Assembly: GCA_023213395.1 (NCBI GenBank)
Contig: CM041465.1
Coordinates: 23,002,001 to 23,066,000 of the forward strand
Reading direction: 5' to 3'
From: Cycas panzhihuaensis
Taxonomy: Eukaryota; Cycadophyta
DNA length: 64,000 nt
How positions within the stretch are numbered: the stretch's first letter is position 1; each line of letters opens with the position of its first letter. The position numbers and the translations under genes are program-made. Below the pieces are notes generated by a model, which was not told the DNA's origin, did no database searches, and saw only the letters and a program-made list of their open reading frames with translations. Shown piece by piece: positions 1 to 9,115 of the stretch.

Positions 1-127
1 GCATGGGTAAATTTTAGTATTGTTGTATCCATTATTTAGATTTCCATGTGGCTTCATTGTTGTCCACTACTTTCCATTTGATAAGGTATTATGTGATTTC
101 AGGAGAACACAACCTTTTGGTACTTTT
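1..127 (-). pseudogene. Chromodomain remnant of element A
   Basis: After the integrase end, the minus strand reads a degenerate chromodomain with YLIKWK, then EATWK and a following W-I-Q-Q stretch, in a frame shifted relative to the integrase ORF and broken by stops. These blocks match the core of chromoviral chromodomains (LIKWK...EATWE...FP), which in this family are thought to direct integration to chromatin carrying particular histone marks. The window edge cuts the domain. Confidence 0.7.
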
Positions 128-478
128 CTAAAGGATACCTTCTAGTTCAACTGATAGTCCTCTGTCCTCATTTAATATTAGAAGTTCTCTCTGGATTGGT
201 ACCCTCTCTCCTAACTTCCTCTTAAGGCAAGAAATGTGGAATGTATTATGTATTTGACAATCTGGGGGAAGCTCTAATTTGTAGGCTACATCTCCCATTT
301 TAACCAATATTTTATAGGGTCCAAAAAAATTTGGTTGAAGTTTATTTCGCCCTATTTGTTTTAGGCTATTTTGCTTGTAGGGTTGTAATCGCAGAAAAAC
401 CCAGTCTCCTACCTTGAATATACGCTCCATTCTTTGAAGATCAACTTGTTGCTTCATTCGATTGTGAGCTAAGTTCAA
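128..478 (-). pseudogene. Integrase C-terminal domain, element A
   Basis: A 116-residue open frame with the chromoviral integrase C-terminal pattern: GDWVFLRLQPYKQ near residues 24-36, FFGPYKILVKMGDVAYKLELP at about 51-71, and HNTFHISCLKRKLG at 78-91. This domain binds DNA and precedes the chromodomain. The region just upstream (479-640) continues in the same sense as the integrase tail (NTTYHMFARMSHFQTLYGFEPPS-like reading) but contains stops, so the protein is broken here. The ATG at 478 is internal, not a true start. Confidence 0.8.
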
Positions 479-643
479 GTTATCTTTTAAGGTATCCAGT
501 ATCTACCTTGACTGTTGGTGACACTCTTCGATCGATTGTACTTTAGATGGCTGCGTCCAATTAAGAATGGATGGCGGCTCAAATCCATATAATGTTTGAA
601 AATGGGACATCCTGGCAAACATGTGGTAAGTTGTATTATACTA

Positions 644-1342
644 CTATTCTACTAAATGAAGCCATTTGTGCCACTGGTGTAGGCTTTGAGTTGTGAAATT
701 ATGTAGATACCCCTCTATGCATTTATTTACAACTTCTGTCTGACAAATTGATTGCAGATGATGGAACGAGTGCCTATATGACCTGATATTAACAGGGGCC
801 GATTGAGGAACCAAATCAATCACAGGCTTATATCCATGACTAGGAGGAAGTTCAGGCAGTAGCTCCTCATAAACCTTACTACATTGGTCAATTAGTTCTT
901 GCACCTCTGTGGGAACTTCTTTTGCTGCTACCTTATAACAGGAAATCATGAATGAGGTGGGATTTTTTTGAAGTATCTTTTCCATACACTGAGATGATAC
1001 TAGTTGTACTGGATGAATGTCAGGAGCTTGTAGCTTGTACTTACGTCCCTTTTGGTGAAAACACATAAACCTCGTCCAAAAATTAGTAACAATGTTTCCC
1101 AAGGTTTGAAGCCGTTGTACTCCAAGAACCACATCAACCCCACCGATAGGCATGGCAAACATGTAAGTTGAGGTCAAATATTCTATAATACGTAAGCTTA
1201 CATGCTGGAAGTAACCACCACAAGGCATAGTCCTACCATTTGCTATTGCCGCTTGGAATATATTGAGTGGCTTTACTGTGAGACCTAACTGTTTTGTAGT
1301 AGGATGATTTATGAAATTGTGTGTACTACCACTATCTACCAA
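644..1342 (-). pseudogene. Protease fused by deletion to integrase, element A
   Basis: A 232-residue open frame. Residues 1-80 are a retropepsin: active site VDSGSTHNF at 2-10, then GVDVVLGVQ-L at 68-78 (the conserved ILG-type strand). Residues 140-190 are the linker and the very start of reverse transcriptase (PVNIRSYR). At about residue 191-195 (bases 757-775) the frame jumps into the integrase core (HLQSICQTEVVNKC, then YLHNFTTQSLHQWHKWLHLVE). Reverse transcriptase, RNase H and the first part of integrase are therefore deleted in frame. The reading frame survives, but the product would lack catalytic pol domains. Confidence 0.8.
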
Positions 1343-1554
1343 AATGGAAACCTCTGCATTTTTTATTAACCCTAGAAATCTTAATGTCTATGGTGCACAT
1401 GTTTCCCTATTGATGGCTTGAAGTGATATCTAATCATTGTCCGAGTCTATACTTAATAACTCCTCTATCTGGGCTTTATCTTCTTGGACCAATGCTTCCT
1501 CTTCTGTAATTTCTTCCCTAGTTTCATCAGGGAGAGGGTCTTCTTCATTATTCA

Positions 1555-1927
1555 TCATGAACATCTTCTTAGGCGGGCATCTATGTTCTCAATTATACTT
1601 TCCTCCACAACGAAAACATGTTCTATTCTTGATGTGTTCTTCTCTTGACATTTGTTCATCTCTTTTATTCCCCGTAGGAGCACTGGCTTTAGTTCTAGAC
1701 TGTGTCCAATTTGGTTTAAATTGTTGGCTAGGAGGTCTTTCAAACTCGGTTCGACGAACGACACTTTGTCTTCCTTCTTTGAATTCTGCTTCAATATTCC
1801 TGGCATGGTGTATGGCATCGGTAAGGAAGCTCACCTCTATGGTCTTTAGTAGATACCTGATATTACCTCGAAGACCTGCTATATATACTTCTACTAGTTG
1901 AGGTTCACTAATATGGGCATCTACCAT
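1555..1927 (-). pseudogene. Gag C-terminal part with zinc knuckle, element A
   Basis: The frame starting at 1927 carries the gag tail (LVEVYIAGLRGNIRYLLKTIEV, an internal capsid-like pattern) and ends in CFRCGGKYN, the beginning of a CCHC zinc knuckle that binds genomic RNA; its last residues are lost to a stop or frameshift. A second minus frame (1555-1818) overlaps it and is probably the frameshifted continuation. Bases 1343-1555 hold the acidic gag-protease linker with no intact frame. Confidence 0.65.
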
Positions 1928-1960
1928 ACTATGCAGTGCTTGGAACTGTTCAGTATAAGA

Positions 1961-2371
1961 TTATACCGTACCGACTTGCTGTAACCTGGTAAGCTGGGCA
2001 AAATAATCCATTTTTGTTGTATCTTCATATTGTTGGAATAGAGACTTCTTCAACAAATTCCAATTGTAGTGGATTGTTCCCTCGTAATTTCTTTGCCACC
2101 AGTAAAAAAATTGTAAGTCTTTTCCGTATAAGTGCAACGCTGCCACCACCATTTTTTGTTTATTGGTTAAAGGGGTGGTTTTGAAGTAGACCTCCATTTG
2201 CATCACCCAACTATGAATATCCCAGGGTCTATATGGGTCAAACTTTTCTAGCTGAAATTTAGTTTCCTTAAGACCGAGCCTGATCTGATCTCCTGAGTAT
2301 TCCCCTTCTTCTTGGCTTTGTTCCTCTTCTTTAGCTCCACTTTGAAATCCAAAACCTTTTTTTGGAGCCAA
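1961..2371 (-). pseudogene. Gag N-terminal and capsid region, element A
   Basis: 136 residues from the ATG at 2371. Residues 40-130 match the plant Ty3/gypsy capsid domain: KFQLEKFDPYRPWDIHSWVM, then EVYFKTT near 72-78, HLYGKDLQFFYWW and WNLLKKSLFQQYEDTT. A stop at about 1960 separates it from the rest of gag. About 230 bp separate this ATG from the primer-binding site, a plausible leader. Sense bases 2372-2600 contain no other long frame. Confidence 0.75.
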
Positions 2372-2603
2372 CAGAATATCACGAATTTCTTTTATATCCG
2401 ATTCTAATTCCTTGTACTAGGTTTGCATTAGCGTGATACTACCATCCAAATGGTCCACCCTTTTTGACATGTCCTCGATTCCCTGGGAGGCTTGGAGCAC
2501 CATTTTTCCTATTATGGTTTTTCCTGACCTTAACTCCATTCTATTGAAAAAAACTTCTTAGATATTTCTTGCAGAGACACACTAAATACCCACTTCAAAC
2601 GAA

Positions 2604-2615
2604 GCTCTGATACCA
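2604..2615 (-). other. Primer-binding site, initiator tRNA-Met
   Basis: On the minus strand this reads TGGTATCAGAGC, the exact complement of the 3' end of plant initiator tRNA-Met used by chromoviruses and copia elements. It lies three bases from the 5' LTR end and fixes the strand of element A. Confidence 0.95.
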
Positions 2616-2618
2616 CTT

Positions 2619-3053
2619 GTAGCAATCTAGTTCTACTCTTATAACAATTTTCCTCAAAATATAGGTACTATCTTTCCTGAAGAAGTGAGCTTCCCTCTTC
2701 GAGGCAAGGAACCCTCCAAACTGCAACCCCCAAATGGGCGAGCTAATTACAGCCCTAGAACTGAAAATGCGCGACCAAAGAACCTGCGATGATGGTTTGG
2801 TATGTGGCCGAAACTTCTATTTATAGCGATCATAATACTTTAATTAGAAGTCGGCCAAACTGGGTAAAACTGCTCTAATAGAGGTCGGCCAGAACTTCTC
2901 CAAAAACTGGTAGGCTAACTTTAAACAGTTATAACTTTTGATATAGATGTCAAAATTAACTTTCGTCTAGACCGTTGGAATCGTTGTTTAGAGGCCTTCA
3001 ATTTGAATGGTAATAAGCTATATATTTTCTTAACTATATTTTGGAATGCTACA
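2619..3053 (-). repeat. 5' LTR of element A, 435 bp
   Basis: Starts TGTAGCAATC and ends GAATGCTACA in plus orientation, giving a near-perfect terminal inverted repeat (TGTAGCA...TGCTACA). It directly abuts the tRNA-Met primer site on the left. On the right the sequence passes straight into element B1 sequence that aligns to 39490 onward in element D, which confirms the boundary. Confidence 0.9.
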
Positions 3054-3074
3054 GCGACAGCCAGACCAGATCTA

Positions 3075-3554
3075 GTGAGTGGATCCTATGAAACCCATCC
3101 TATTTCAAAGTTTGAAATTCAGTGCTTTTTATTGGTTTTTATATAGTTTTTATGCCCCATATGGGCAGATGACAGCCTCTCAGAGTCCAAATTGGACCCA
3201 GAAAGAGGAGGGACCTGGGCATTAGGGAGCCCTAGTCTTGATATGCCCCACGGGGTCCACCCAAGAGATTTGTTTTTATTTTTGGGGTAGAAACCCCCCC
3301 TTTTAGGGGGGTACCATTCGTACCATAGCAAAGATCACGGTGCCACAATCTTTACCACAAGGCCTCGATCACCACAGGACCAGAGCTAAACTTTGCAATA
3401 CCACAAAGTTTAGCGCAGTACAAAGGCAAATCTGTAGAAAAAAGAAGATAGGGGGCCATGAGGCCCCGAATCTCAATCAGACAGAGCTGAGAGATAGTTA
3501 GGAAGATAGAGGACTAACATAGGCTTGACTTTGACTGTTTTATGATGTTGACAG
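3075..3554 (+). other. Intron 1 of antisense PMD gene, B1 copy
   Basis: Donor GTGAGTGG at 3075 follows the few surviving first-exon bases; acceptor TGATGTTGACAG ends at 3554. The same donor and acceptor occur at 39499 and 39972 in element D with nearly equal length (480 against 474 bp). The intron contains a CCCCATATGGGC palindrome and copies of the GGTACC/AAAGTTT motif also found in the LTRs (about 3305-3420). Its role as an intron is inferred from conserved ends and phase, not from transcripts. Confidence 0.6.
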
Positions 3555-5363
3555 GCTGTTATCACGGTAGATAACCATGAGAACATAGGGATGGTGATGC
3601 TCAGCTTCATCGAGATGATGTCCATGGAGGATAAGGGGGTCCTACGGAGGTATGGCCTATTAAAGGCCCTGAAGACACCTCAATATACATCAGACCAGAG
3701 ACTATTAGTAGATATCGTATCACACTAGGACCGGAGGAGGCATGTTTTCCATCTACCCTAAGTGGGAGACATGATAGTGACGCCGAGGGATATCAGGCAG
3801 ATACTAGGAGTATCAGCGACTGGGAGGCCAGTTGCACTAGGAGCACTGCCTAGCAATGAGGCAGTACACAGGGAGGCAGCAGTGTTCTTCACAGGAGCAG
3901 ATAGATGGGAGAGGAGAGGAGTTCCTCTCCAGACCATGATTATGTCTAGGATTCCTCGGGTGAGGAAGCTCATCACGTTGTGCATTCTGTTCTGGATTTC
4001 CTAGAAACAGAACTATAAGGACATCCCTGGGGGATGGATGGATGCAATACGCCACTGTGAGGCTAGCGAGAGGATGGATTGGGCCACCCTGATAGCGGCG
4101 AACCTTGTCACACAACTAGATGCTATCAGGACGATAGGTCGGGGACGACTATCATATGGTACGTTAGTACAGTACTGGTTCTTCGATCATTTTGGAGTAG
4201 TGGCACCAGCGGGGGGACCACACCCCATTGTAGAGTGGGCCCCAATGGTCCACAGGTGGTAGACCAGGCTAAGGGGGACAGAGGACCAGGCCCATGTCCA
4301 ACGTTCAGTGGAGGCTACATCGCTGGACCTCCTCACTATGATGAATTACGTGGCAGATCCGTACAGGGCAGTGAGGTAGGATAGTGATGATGAGGTAGGC
4401 AGAGTAGGGGCGCTCCCAGAGGATGATGATGATGGAGATGGAAGAGATGGGGCTGGCCCGTCACAGCCTGTAGGAGAGGTAGGCCCATCAGGGACAGCAG
4501 GAGGAGTAGCAGGGCCATCTGGGACTGCCGGGAAAGAGGTGGGCCCATTAGGGGTTGTAGAGGAGAGTAGGGGGCCAGTGACAAGGGCCCGCAAGCTACA
4601 GATCGTGAGGAGATCTAGAGAGGTGGCAGCTGAGCCAGTCCTAGTGAGGAGAGAGGCCTAGGCAGAGGTGGTACCTAAGGAGGAGGTACCAGCAGCTGGC
4701 GGGGAGCCAGGTGCAGAGGCTATCATACAAGTAGAGGAGCCAGTGGCTACGACAGGTGAGACCTAACCTCTTCATCATTTGATAGCCAGATAGATAGTTT
4801 AATTTGGTTTTATTTCGATATACAGCTGGATATATACTGATGTATGGTGTGTTGGATTTACAGGTACCATGGAGATCAGGCAGTTGGTAGAGGCCATAGT
4901 GAGGGAGATGTTCCCTCAGGTATACGCGAAGGGGCAGCCGCCCATCCAGGCAGAGGACACACCTAGATCGATAGGTGCCCACATGGCAGCATTCACCTTG
5001 TTAGTGAAGGTGAGAGATATCTGGGCTGCAGAGTCCCAGGAGTATATAGCATTTAGGGGATAGATGCAGCGAGAGCTGGATGAGGCCAGGGGCGAGCGGG
5101 ACGTGTTGAGGAGTTGCATACAGGCTCTAGAGACTCCAGGAGGAGCAAGTGGAGACACAAGGAGCATGGTTCGACTAGCAGTCCTACAGGAGCATCTCTA
5201 AGGGATGGAGGAGAGGTTCCAGAGTATGGAGGAGAGACTCCTGGGAGTAAAGGGAGAGAGGGATCATATCCAGGCTCAATATGATCAGCTAGTAGACCAG
5301 GTGGTGTCGAGGTCAAGTAGGAGCAGGACATACACCTACATGGCAGCGACGACCCCGAGATGA
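3555..5363 (+). pseudogene. Antisense plant-mobile-domain gene, B1 copy, decayed
   Basis: Plus-strand gene lying antisense to pol, between integrase and the missing 3' LTR. From 3555 a single frame reads AVITVDNHENIGM, then DRRRHVFHLP and VGDMIVTPRDIRQILGV, the signature blocks of the plant mobile domain (aminotransferase-like, PF10536; W..R.H.FHLP.GE...TL.DV..LLG). Later come WATLIAANLV and GTLVQYWFFDHFG, another PMD hallmark. The middle exon ends in an acidic Gly/Ala/Pro-rich stretch; the last exon (from 4864) is charged and coiled-coil-like (MQRELDEARGERDVL, MEERFQSMEERLLG), stopping at 5361-5363. Stops replace the W before DRRRH and the residue after FHLP. Function is unknown; PMD proteins occur in host silencing-related genes (MAIN, MAIL1) and in transposons. 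Confidence 0.7.
4756..4863 (+). other. Last intron of antisense PMD gene, B1 copy
   Basis: CGACAG followed by donor GTGAGACC at 4756; acceptor TTGGATTTACAG ends at 4863. The equivalent in element D is 41130-41234 (GTGAGACAT ... GGATTGTAG). Length is 108 against 105 bp, and the body is T-rich while flanking exons are purine-rich, typical of a plant intron. An additional conserved acceptor (TTTCCTAG, ending 4004; D 40423; E 56264) marks a further intron whose donor I could not place. Confidence 0.6.
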
Positions 5364-6010
5364 CCATGTGACGAGGGGAGCGAGGCAGGGAGCTCGCAGA
5401 GGCCTAGGAGGAGCCTTGAAGGGATGTGGTCCCCAGGAGAGGGATCACACAGGCCAGGAGCGGGGCGGCAGTAGAGTAGGACATATGTATTTGATTTTGA
5501 CAGGGGAAAGCATGGGCCTCCAGGGGGTCATATATAGAGTCATATGATTGTACCCCCCCTACAAGGACACCGACTTCCCATATATATGATGTGACATGTG
5601 ATTTTGATGTGTATATATATATATATACGGGGTAATTGGTACCCCATTTTGATATGTGATGATGTGTATATCATGTGTGGTAGATGACATGTATGTTTTG
5701 TTATGTATACTATAGATGCTTTGTTATATGATGCATGTATTTCCTTCCATGCATGGCTATATATCTAATAGGAGCACACACGTCCACTATGAGTAGAGGT
5801 GATAGGGATATGTGAGGTTAGAATAGAGTGACACGCACGTCCATGGAGGAGCATAGTAGGATATACGAAGGAAACACCAAGTGAGAGAGAGGAGTAACGA
5901 TACTCCAGAGCATCGTCCTTATAGGGGGATACCCAAATAGGAAGACAAGAGTCCCAAAAAGATATGGGAATACGGGTTCTGCGGGAGGAACCAGAAAGAA
6001 ACGGAAGAGG
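5364..6010. other. Intergenic region between convergent antisense gene and pol, B1
   Basis: About 650 bp without a gene. It contains a conserved block around 5500-5640 (purine-poor with short TA runs, 5616-5632) and a block from 5740 that recurs in D (42110 onward) and C (28600 onward). It would be the shared 3' region of two convergent transcripts, pol on minus and the PMD gene on plus. No open frame in it is conserved between copies. Confidence 0.5.
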
Positions 6011-6068
6011 CCATCCTAAGTTGTCATTCCACCCGTAGTTGGGAGAAATAGGAAACAATTTAAGATGG
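6011..6068 (-). other. Post-pol hairpin, B1
   Basis: An imperfect inverted repeat: CCATCCTAAGTTGTCATTCC at the left and its near complement ending ACAATTTAAGATGG at the right, with a loop around ACCCGTAGTTGG. It lies about 45 nt downstream of the pol stop codon in sense. The same hairpin at the same distance occurs in D (42377-42433) and in three tandem copies in C. Possible roles are 3' end formation or RNA packaging; none is shown. Confidence 0.65.
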
Positions 6069-6111
6069 TAGTTTAGGCTCATTTCAGAGCACGGATGAGG
6101 TGATAGTAAGG

Positions 6112-7110
6112 TCACGAGTAAAACTTCTTAAGGAATTTCCCATTAACAGCTTTCTCAAACTCAAGACCTTCTAAGGTGGCAATCCTATAAGCTCCATTAC
6201 TGAGGGTCTCGATAATGACGAAAGGGCCAACCCATCGAGATTTAAATTTGGTCAAACGGTCATGAAGATATTTAAGTTTGAGGATGTGGTCCCCAGGAAA
6301 CAAAGGATGGGAACAAAGATGTTTATCATAGGTCCTTTGTGAGCGAGCTTTAGATGCTAGGTTAGCCTAATAAGTGGCTAAGCGTCTCTCGTCTAAAGCC
6401 TTGAGGTCTAGAAGGTGAGCCTGATGGATTGACTCTTTATCAATGAGACCTCAAAGAGAGACTCGTAAAGAAGGAAGAACAGGGAGTACCGCCTCGGTAC
6501 CATAGACCAGGGAGAACGGGGTCATTCCTATGGTGGAATAGATAGAGGTGCGGTACATCCACAAAGCAGAAGGCAGTTGAAGGTGCCAGTCTCTTTGAGA
6601 CTGAGCAACAGTTTTCTTTAGGATATTAACGAGAGTCTTATTGAAAGACTCCACTTGGCCATTTGCCTGAGGATAGTAAGGAGAAGAAGTTTTATGAGAA
6701 ATCTTAAATTTCTCGCAAAGCTCATCCATCTCCTTGTTACAAAAGGGGGTTCCATTGTCAGTGATTAAGACATCCGGAATCCCAAAATGGTAAATGATGT
6801 GTTGGTAAATAAATGTAGCTATTGTTTTACCAAGAGTAGTAATTAAGGGTATGGCCTCTGTCCACTTGGTGAAATACTCTGTGTCAGTCAAGATAAACTT
6901 GTGTTGCGACGATGAAGGTGGAGAAATAACCCCGATGAGGTCTAACCCCTACTGAGCGAAAGGCCATGGAGAAATAATTGGGTGAAGGGCCTCAGAAGGT
7001 ACATGGGAGATGTTGGCATGTTCCTGACATCGCCGATATCTCAGAGCAAAGGCATGGGCATCCTTGAAAAGGGACGGCTAGAAATAACCCATGCGTAGAA
7101 TCCTCTGAGC
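6112..7110 (-). pseudogene. Integrase, element B1
   Basis: Right to left: a zinc-binding HHCC region (CHDGICWGHFGG, then YRRCQEHAN at about 7020-7110), the catalytic core, and the C-terminal domain (6112-6303: GDHILKLKYLHDRL, WVGPFVIIETLSNGAYRIATL). The catalytic triad is visible: D in GLDLIG (about 6940), D in ITDNGTPF and E in NGQVESFN (both within the open frame 6451-6891). In-frame stops lie between 6304 and 6451 and near 6950 and 7080, so no intact protein is made. The triad spacing is normal for Ty3/gypsy. No chromodomain follows, which separates this family from element A. Confidence 0.85.
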
Positions 7111-8019
7111 CATAGACTGGCCCCCAAAGTGACCCCAACAAATACCATCGTGGCATTCGCGGAGTATTTGGTTAGCTTCGTCAGTAGTGATGCAGCAGAG
7201 GAGGATCCCATCGAAGGAACTCTTGTACAATACTCCATCTATGAGAAAGTATTGCCTAGCAGAAGTCCAGATGCAAGATCTAACTTTACTACTAGCATCA
7301 GGGTGATATTGCTGTTGTGTGAGATACCGCACTATATCTCCATACCACTTATTATCGATGAGTAGATGAGGAGAGACGTCCTGAATTGTCAAGATGGACT
7401 CATCATAGAGAGAATCATTAACAGGAGCATCAAAGGAGTTAGGAATAGGGGTGTCCACGAGTTGCTTGGCCACCACCATTCCCTTCTTTGATTTCTGGTT
7501 AACGATATGAAGGTCAAATTCTTGGAGTAGGATGGCCCAACGACCAGCTCTACCTGTCAAATTTGAACGAGTGAGCAAGTATCGTAAGGGATCAGACTGG
7601 ATGATCACCTTGGTGGTATTACCAAGCAAGTAGTGTCTAAACTTCTTGGTCATGTGGACTACGGAGAGACACTCCTTCTTTGCAGGAGAGTAGTTAAGTT
7701 CAGCAGCCACGAGGGTGCAACTGATGAAATAAATAGCCCTCTCAGTTCTTGAGTCATCCTCCTGAGCTAACATCACGCCCAAGGACTCGTCAGTCACCGA
7801 GGTATAAAGAACGAAGGGCCTATCGAAGCAAGGAGGCGCCAACATAGGAGCAGAAGCGAGGGCTTCCTTAAGTCCTTCGAAGGCTTTTTGGGTCTTGTTA
7901 GACCAAACAAAAGGAGCTCCCTTCTTCAATAGGTTCGTAAGGGGTTTAGCACTTACGACAAAGTCTGCCAAGAAGCACCTAAGAAAACTGAGCCTACCTA
8001 AAATGACTTGATCTGTCAT
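7078..8019 (-). pseudogene. RNase H and connection domains, element B1
   Basis: 313 residues open. Residues 10-45 are the reverse transcriptase thumb end (FLADFVVSAKPLTNLLKKGAPFVW). The gypsy RNase H follows: first acidic site in LYTSVTDESLG, then YSPAKKECLSVV, where the usual Glu after the Pro-x pair is Lys (element D keeps PTEKECLS), then IQSDPLRYLL and GRAGRWAILLQEFDLHIV. The tail (YFLIDGVLYKSSFDG, then CHDGICWGHFGG) leads into the integrase zinc finger. The Glu to Lys change would probably inactivate RNase H. Confidence 0.85.
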
Positions 8020-8039
8020 TGGGTTCTAGGAGGCGGCAT

Positions 8040-8690
8040 GTCAAGGATTACCTTGACCTTGTTAGGATCAATCTAAATTCCTTGTTTGGATACAAGAAAT
8101 CTAAGGAGTTTGCCTGAAGTAACAGCAAACACACACTTAAGTGGGTTTAGGCTAACATGATACTTACGGCATCATGAGAAGATAGCCCGCAAGTCAGAGG
8201 GATAATGGGTCCTAACACGGGAGAGGCCCATCATGTCATCCATGAAGACCTCTAATGTGTTATCAATGAGGTCATGGAAAATGAAATGCATGGCTCTCTG
8301 GTAAGTAGCACCTGCATTTTTAAGGCCAAAGGGCATTGCCTTATAGGCAAAGGTACCGCATGGTGTAGTGAAGGTCATCTTGTGGCAGTCTTCAGGAGAA
8401 ATCTAGATCTGGTTATAACCAGAGAAGCCGTCCATTAAGGACATGACTTCGAATCCACCAGTTCGATCAATGATTTGATCAATGAAGGGGAGTGGGAAGT
8501 TGTCTTTAGGACAAGCATTGTTAATGTAGCAGAAGTCGACACATATATGAATGGCCCTGTTCTTTTCAACAACGAGGACAATATTAGAGACCCACTTGGG
8601 GTAGTCAATGGAAGTAATGAGTCCAGCATCCAAGAGCTTTTCAACCTCCATCTTGACGGTGACTGAGAGCTTCAGGTGAAGGTGACGCTA
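8040..8690 (-). pseudogene. Reverse transcriptase, element B1
   Basis: Palm and fingers in two open frames (8403-8651 and 8172-8378). Visible blocks: KLLDAGLITSIDYPKWVSN, CVDFCYINNACPKDNFPLP, first catalytic Asp in SLMDGFSGYNQI, a stop, then KAMPFGLKNAGATYQRAM and the active site VFMDDMMG. The canonical YVDD or YIDD is FMDD here; D has the same FMDD, so this is a family trait rather than decay. A stop follows NQI and another break follows LRAIFS (about 8172). Confidence 0.85.
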
Positions 8691-9115
8691 CTTCTGGCGC
8701 ATAGGGTGGGTGCCAGGGATGGTGGTAAGATTATGGATGACAATGGAGGGGTCAATTCCTTTCATGTCAGCATAATCCCACATGAAAACATCCTGAAACT
8801 CCTGGAATAAAAGGGAGTACTCCCTTACCTCATCAGGAGAGCATTCCATCCTGACCTTAATGACCTTGCCGGGGGCCAAGACTATGTCTTAGGTTGCCCC
8901 CATGTACATGGCATTCCCCTCCTCGAAGTGAAGAGGGGCAAGGTCAATGGGAGGAGATGGAATAGGAGACGGGATTGGGTCGGCAAGTGTGGACCCAATC
9001 GCAAGGATCTTCTAGTGGCCAAGCCTATGGTGACCAAAAGGCAAGTTAGGCTCGAAGCCCACTAAGTGCTCGAGTAAGGCTTCATCATCCTTAAAGTAAT
9101 CCACCCCATGGATGA
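8688..9115 (-). pseudogene. Linker N-terminal to reverse transcriptase, element B1
   Basis: Frame 8688-8879 reads SPDEVREYSLLFQEFQDVF, DYADMKGIDPSIVIHNL and PGTHPMRQK, the conserved segment that precedes reverse transcriptase in Tat elements. The sense sequence continues right to 9115, where the solo LTR interrupts it, and resumes at 11033. Element D has the same segment uninterrupted (45065-45475). Confidence 0.75.

Larger units (their letters stand above)
1..3053 (-). mobile_element. Element A: Reina-like chromovirus, left end off window
   Basis: Ty3/gypsy element read right to left: 5' LTR (2619-3053), primer site for initiator tRNA-Met, gag, zinc knuckle, protease, then integrase end and chromodomain running off the left edge. 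Reverse transcriptase, RNase H and most of integrase are missing through an internal deletion. Reina-like is inferred from the short 435-bp LTR, the SDGQTEVVN-type integrase motif (here partly changed) and the DSGSTHNFI protease; other chromovirus clades are not excluded. It is inserted in the first exon of the antisense gene of element B1. The right-hand target duplication should be GCGAC (3054-3058); its partner is outside the window. Confidence 0.85.

Noticed and set aside
3960-4004. A 45-bp intron from GTGAGG to the TTTCCTAG acceptor in the B1 PMD gene
   Set aside because: The acceptor is conserved in three copies, but 45 bp is too short for a plant intron and the donor is not conserved in D.
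4336-4594. Pro/Leu-rich minus ORFs
   Set aside because: Opposite strand of the purine-rich coding tail of the antisense PMD gene middle exon.
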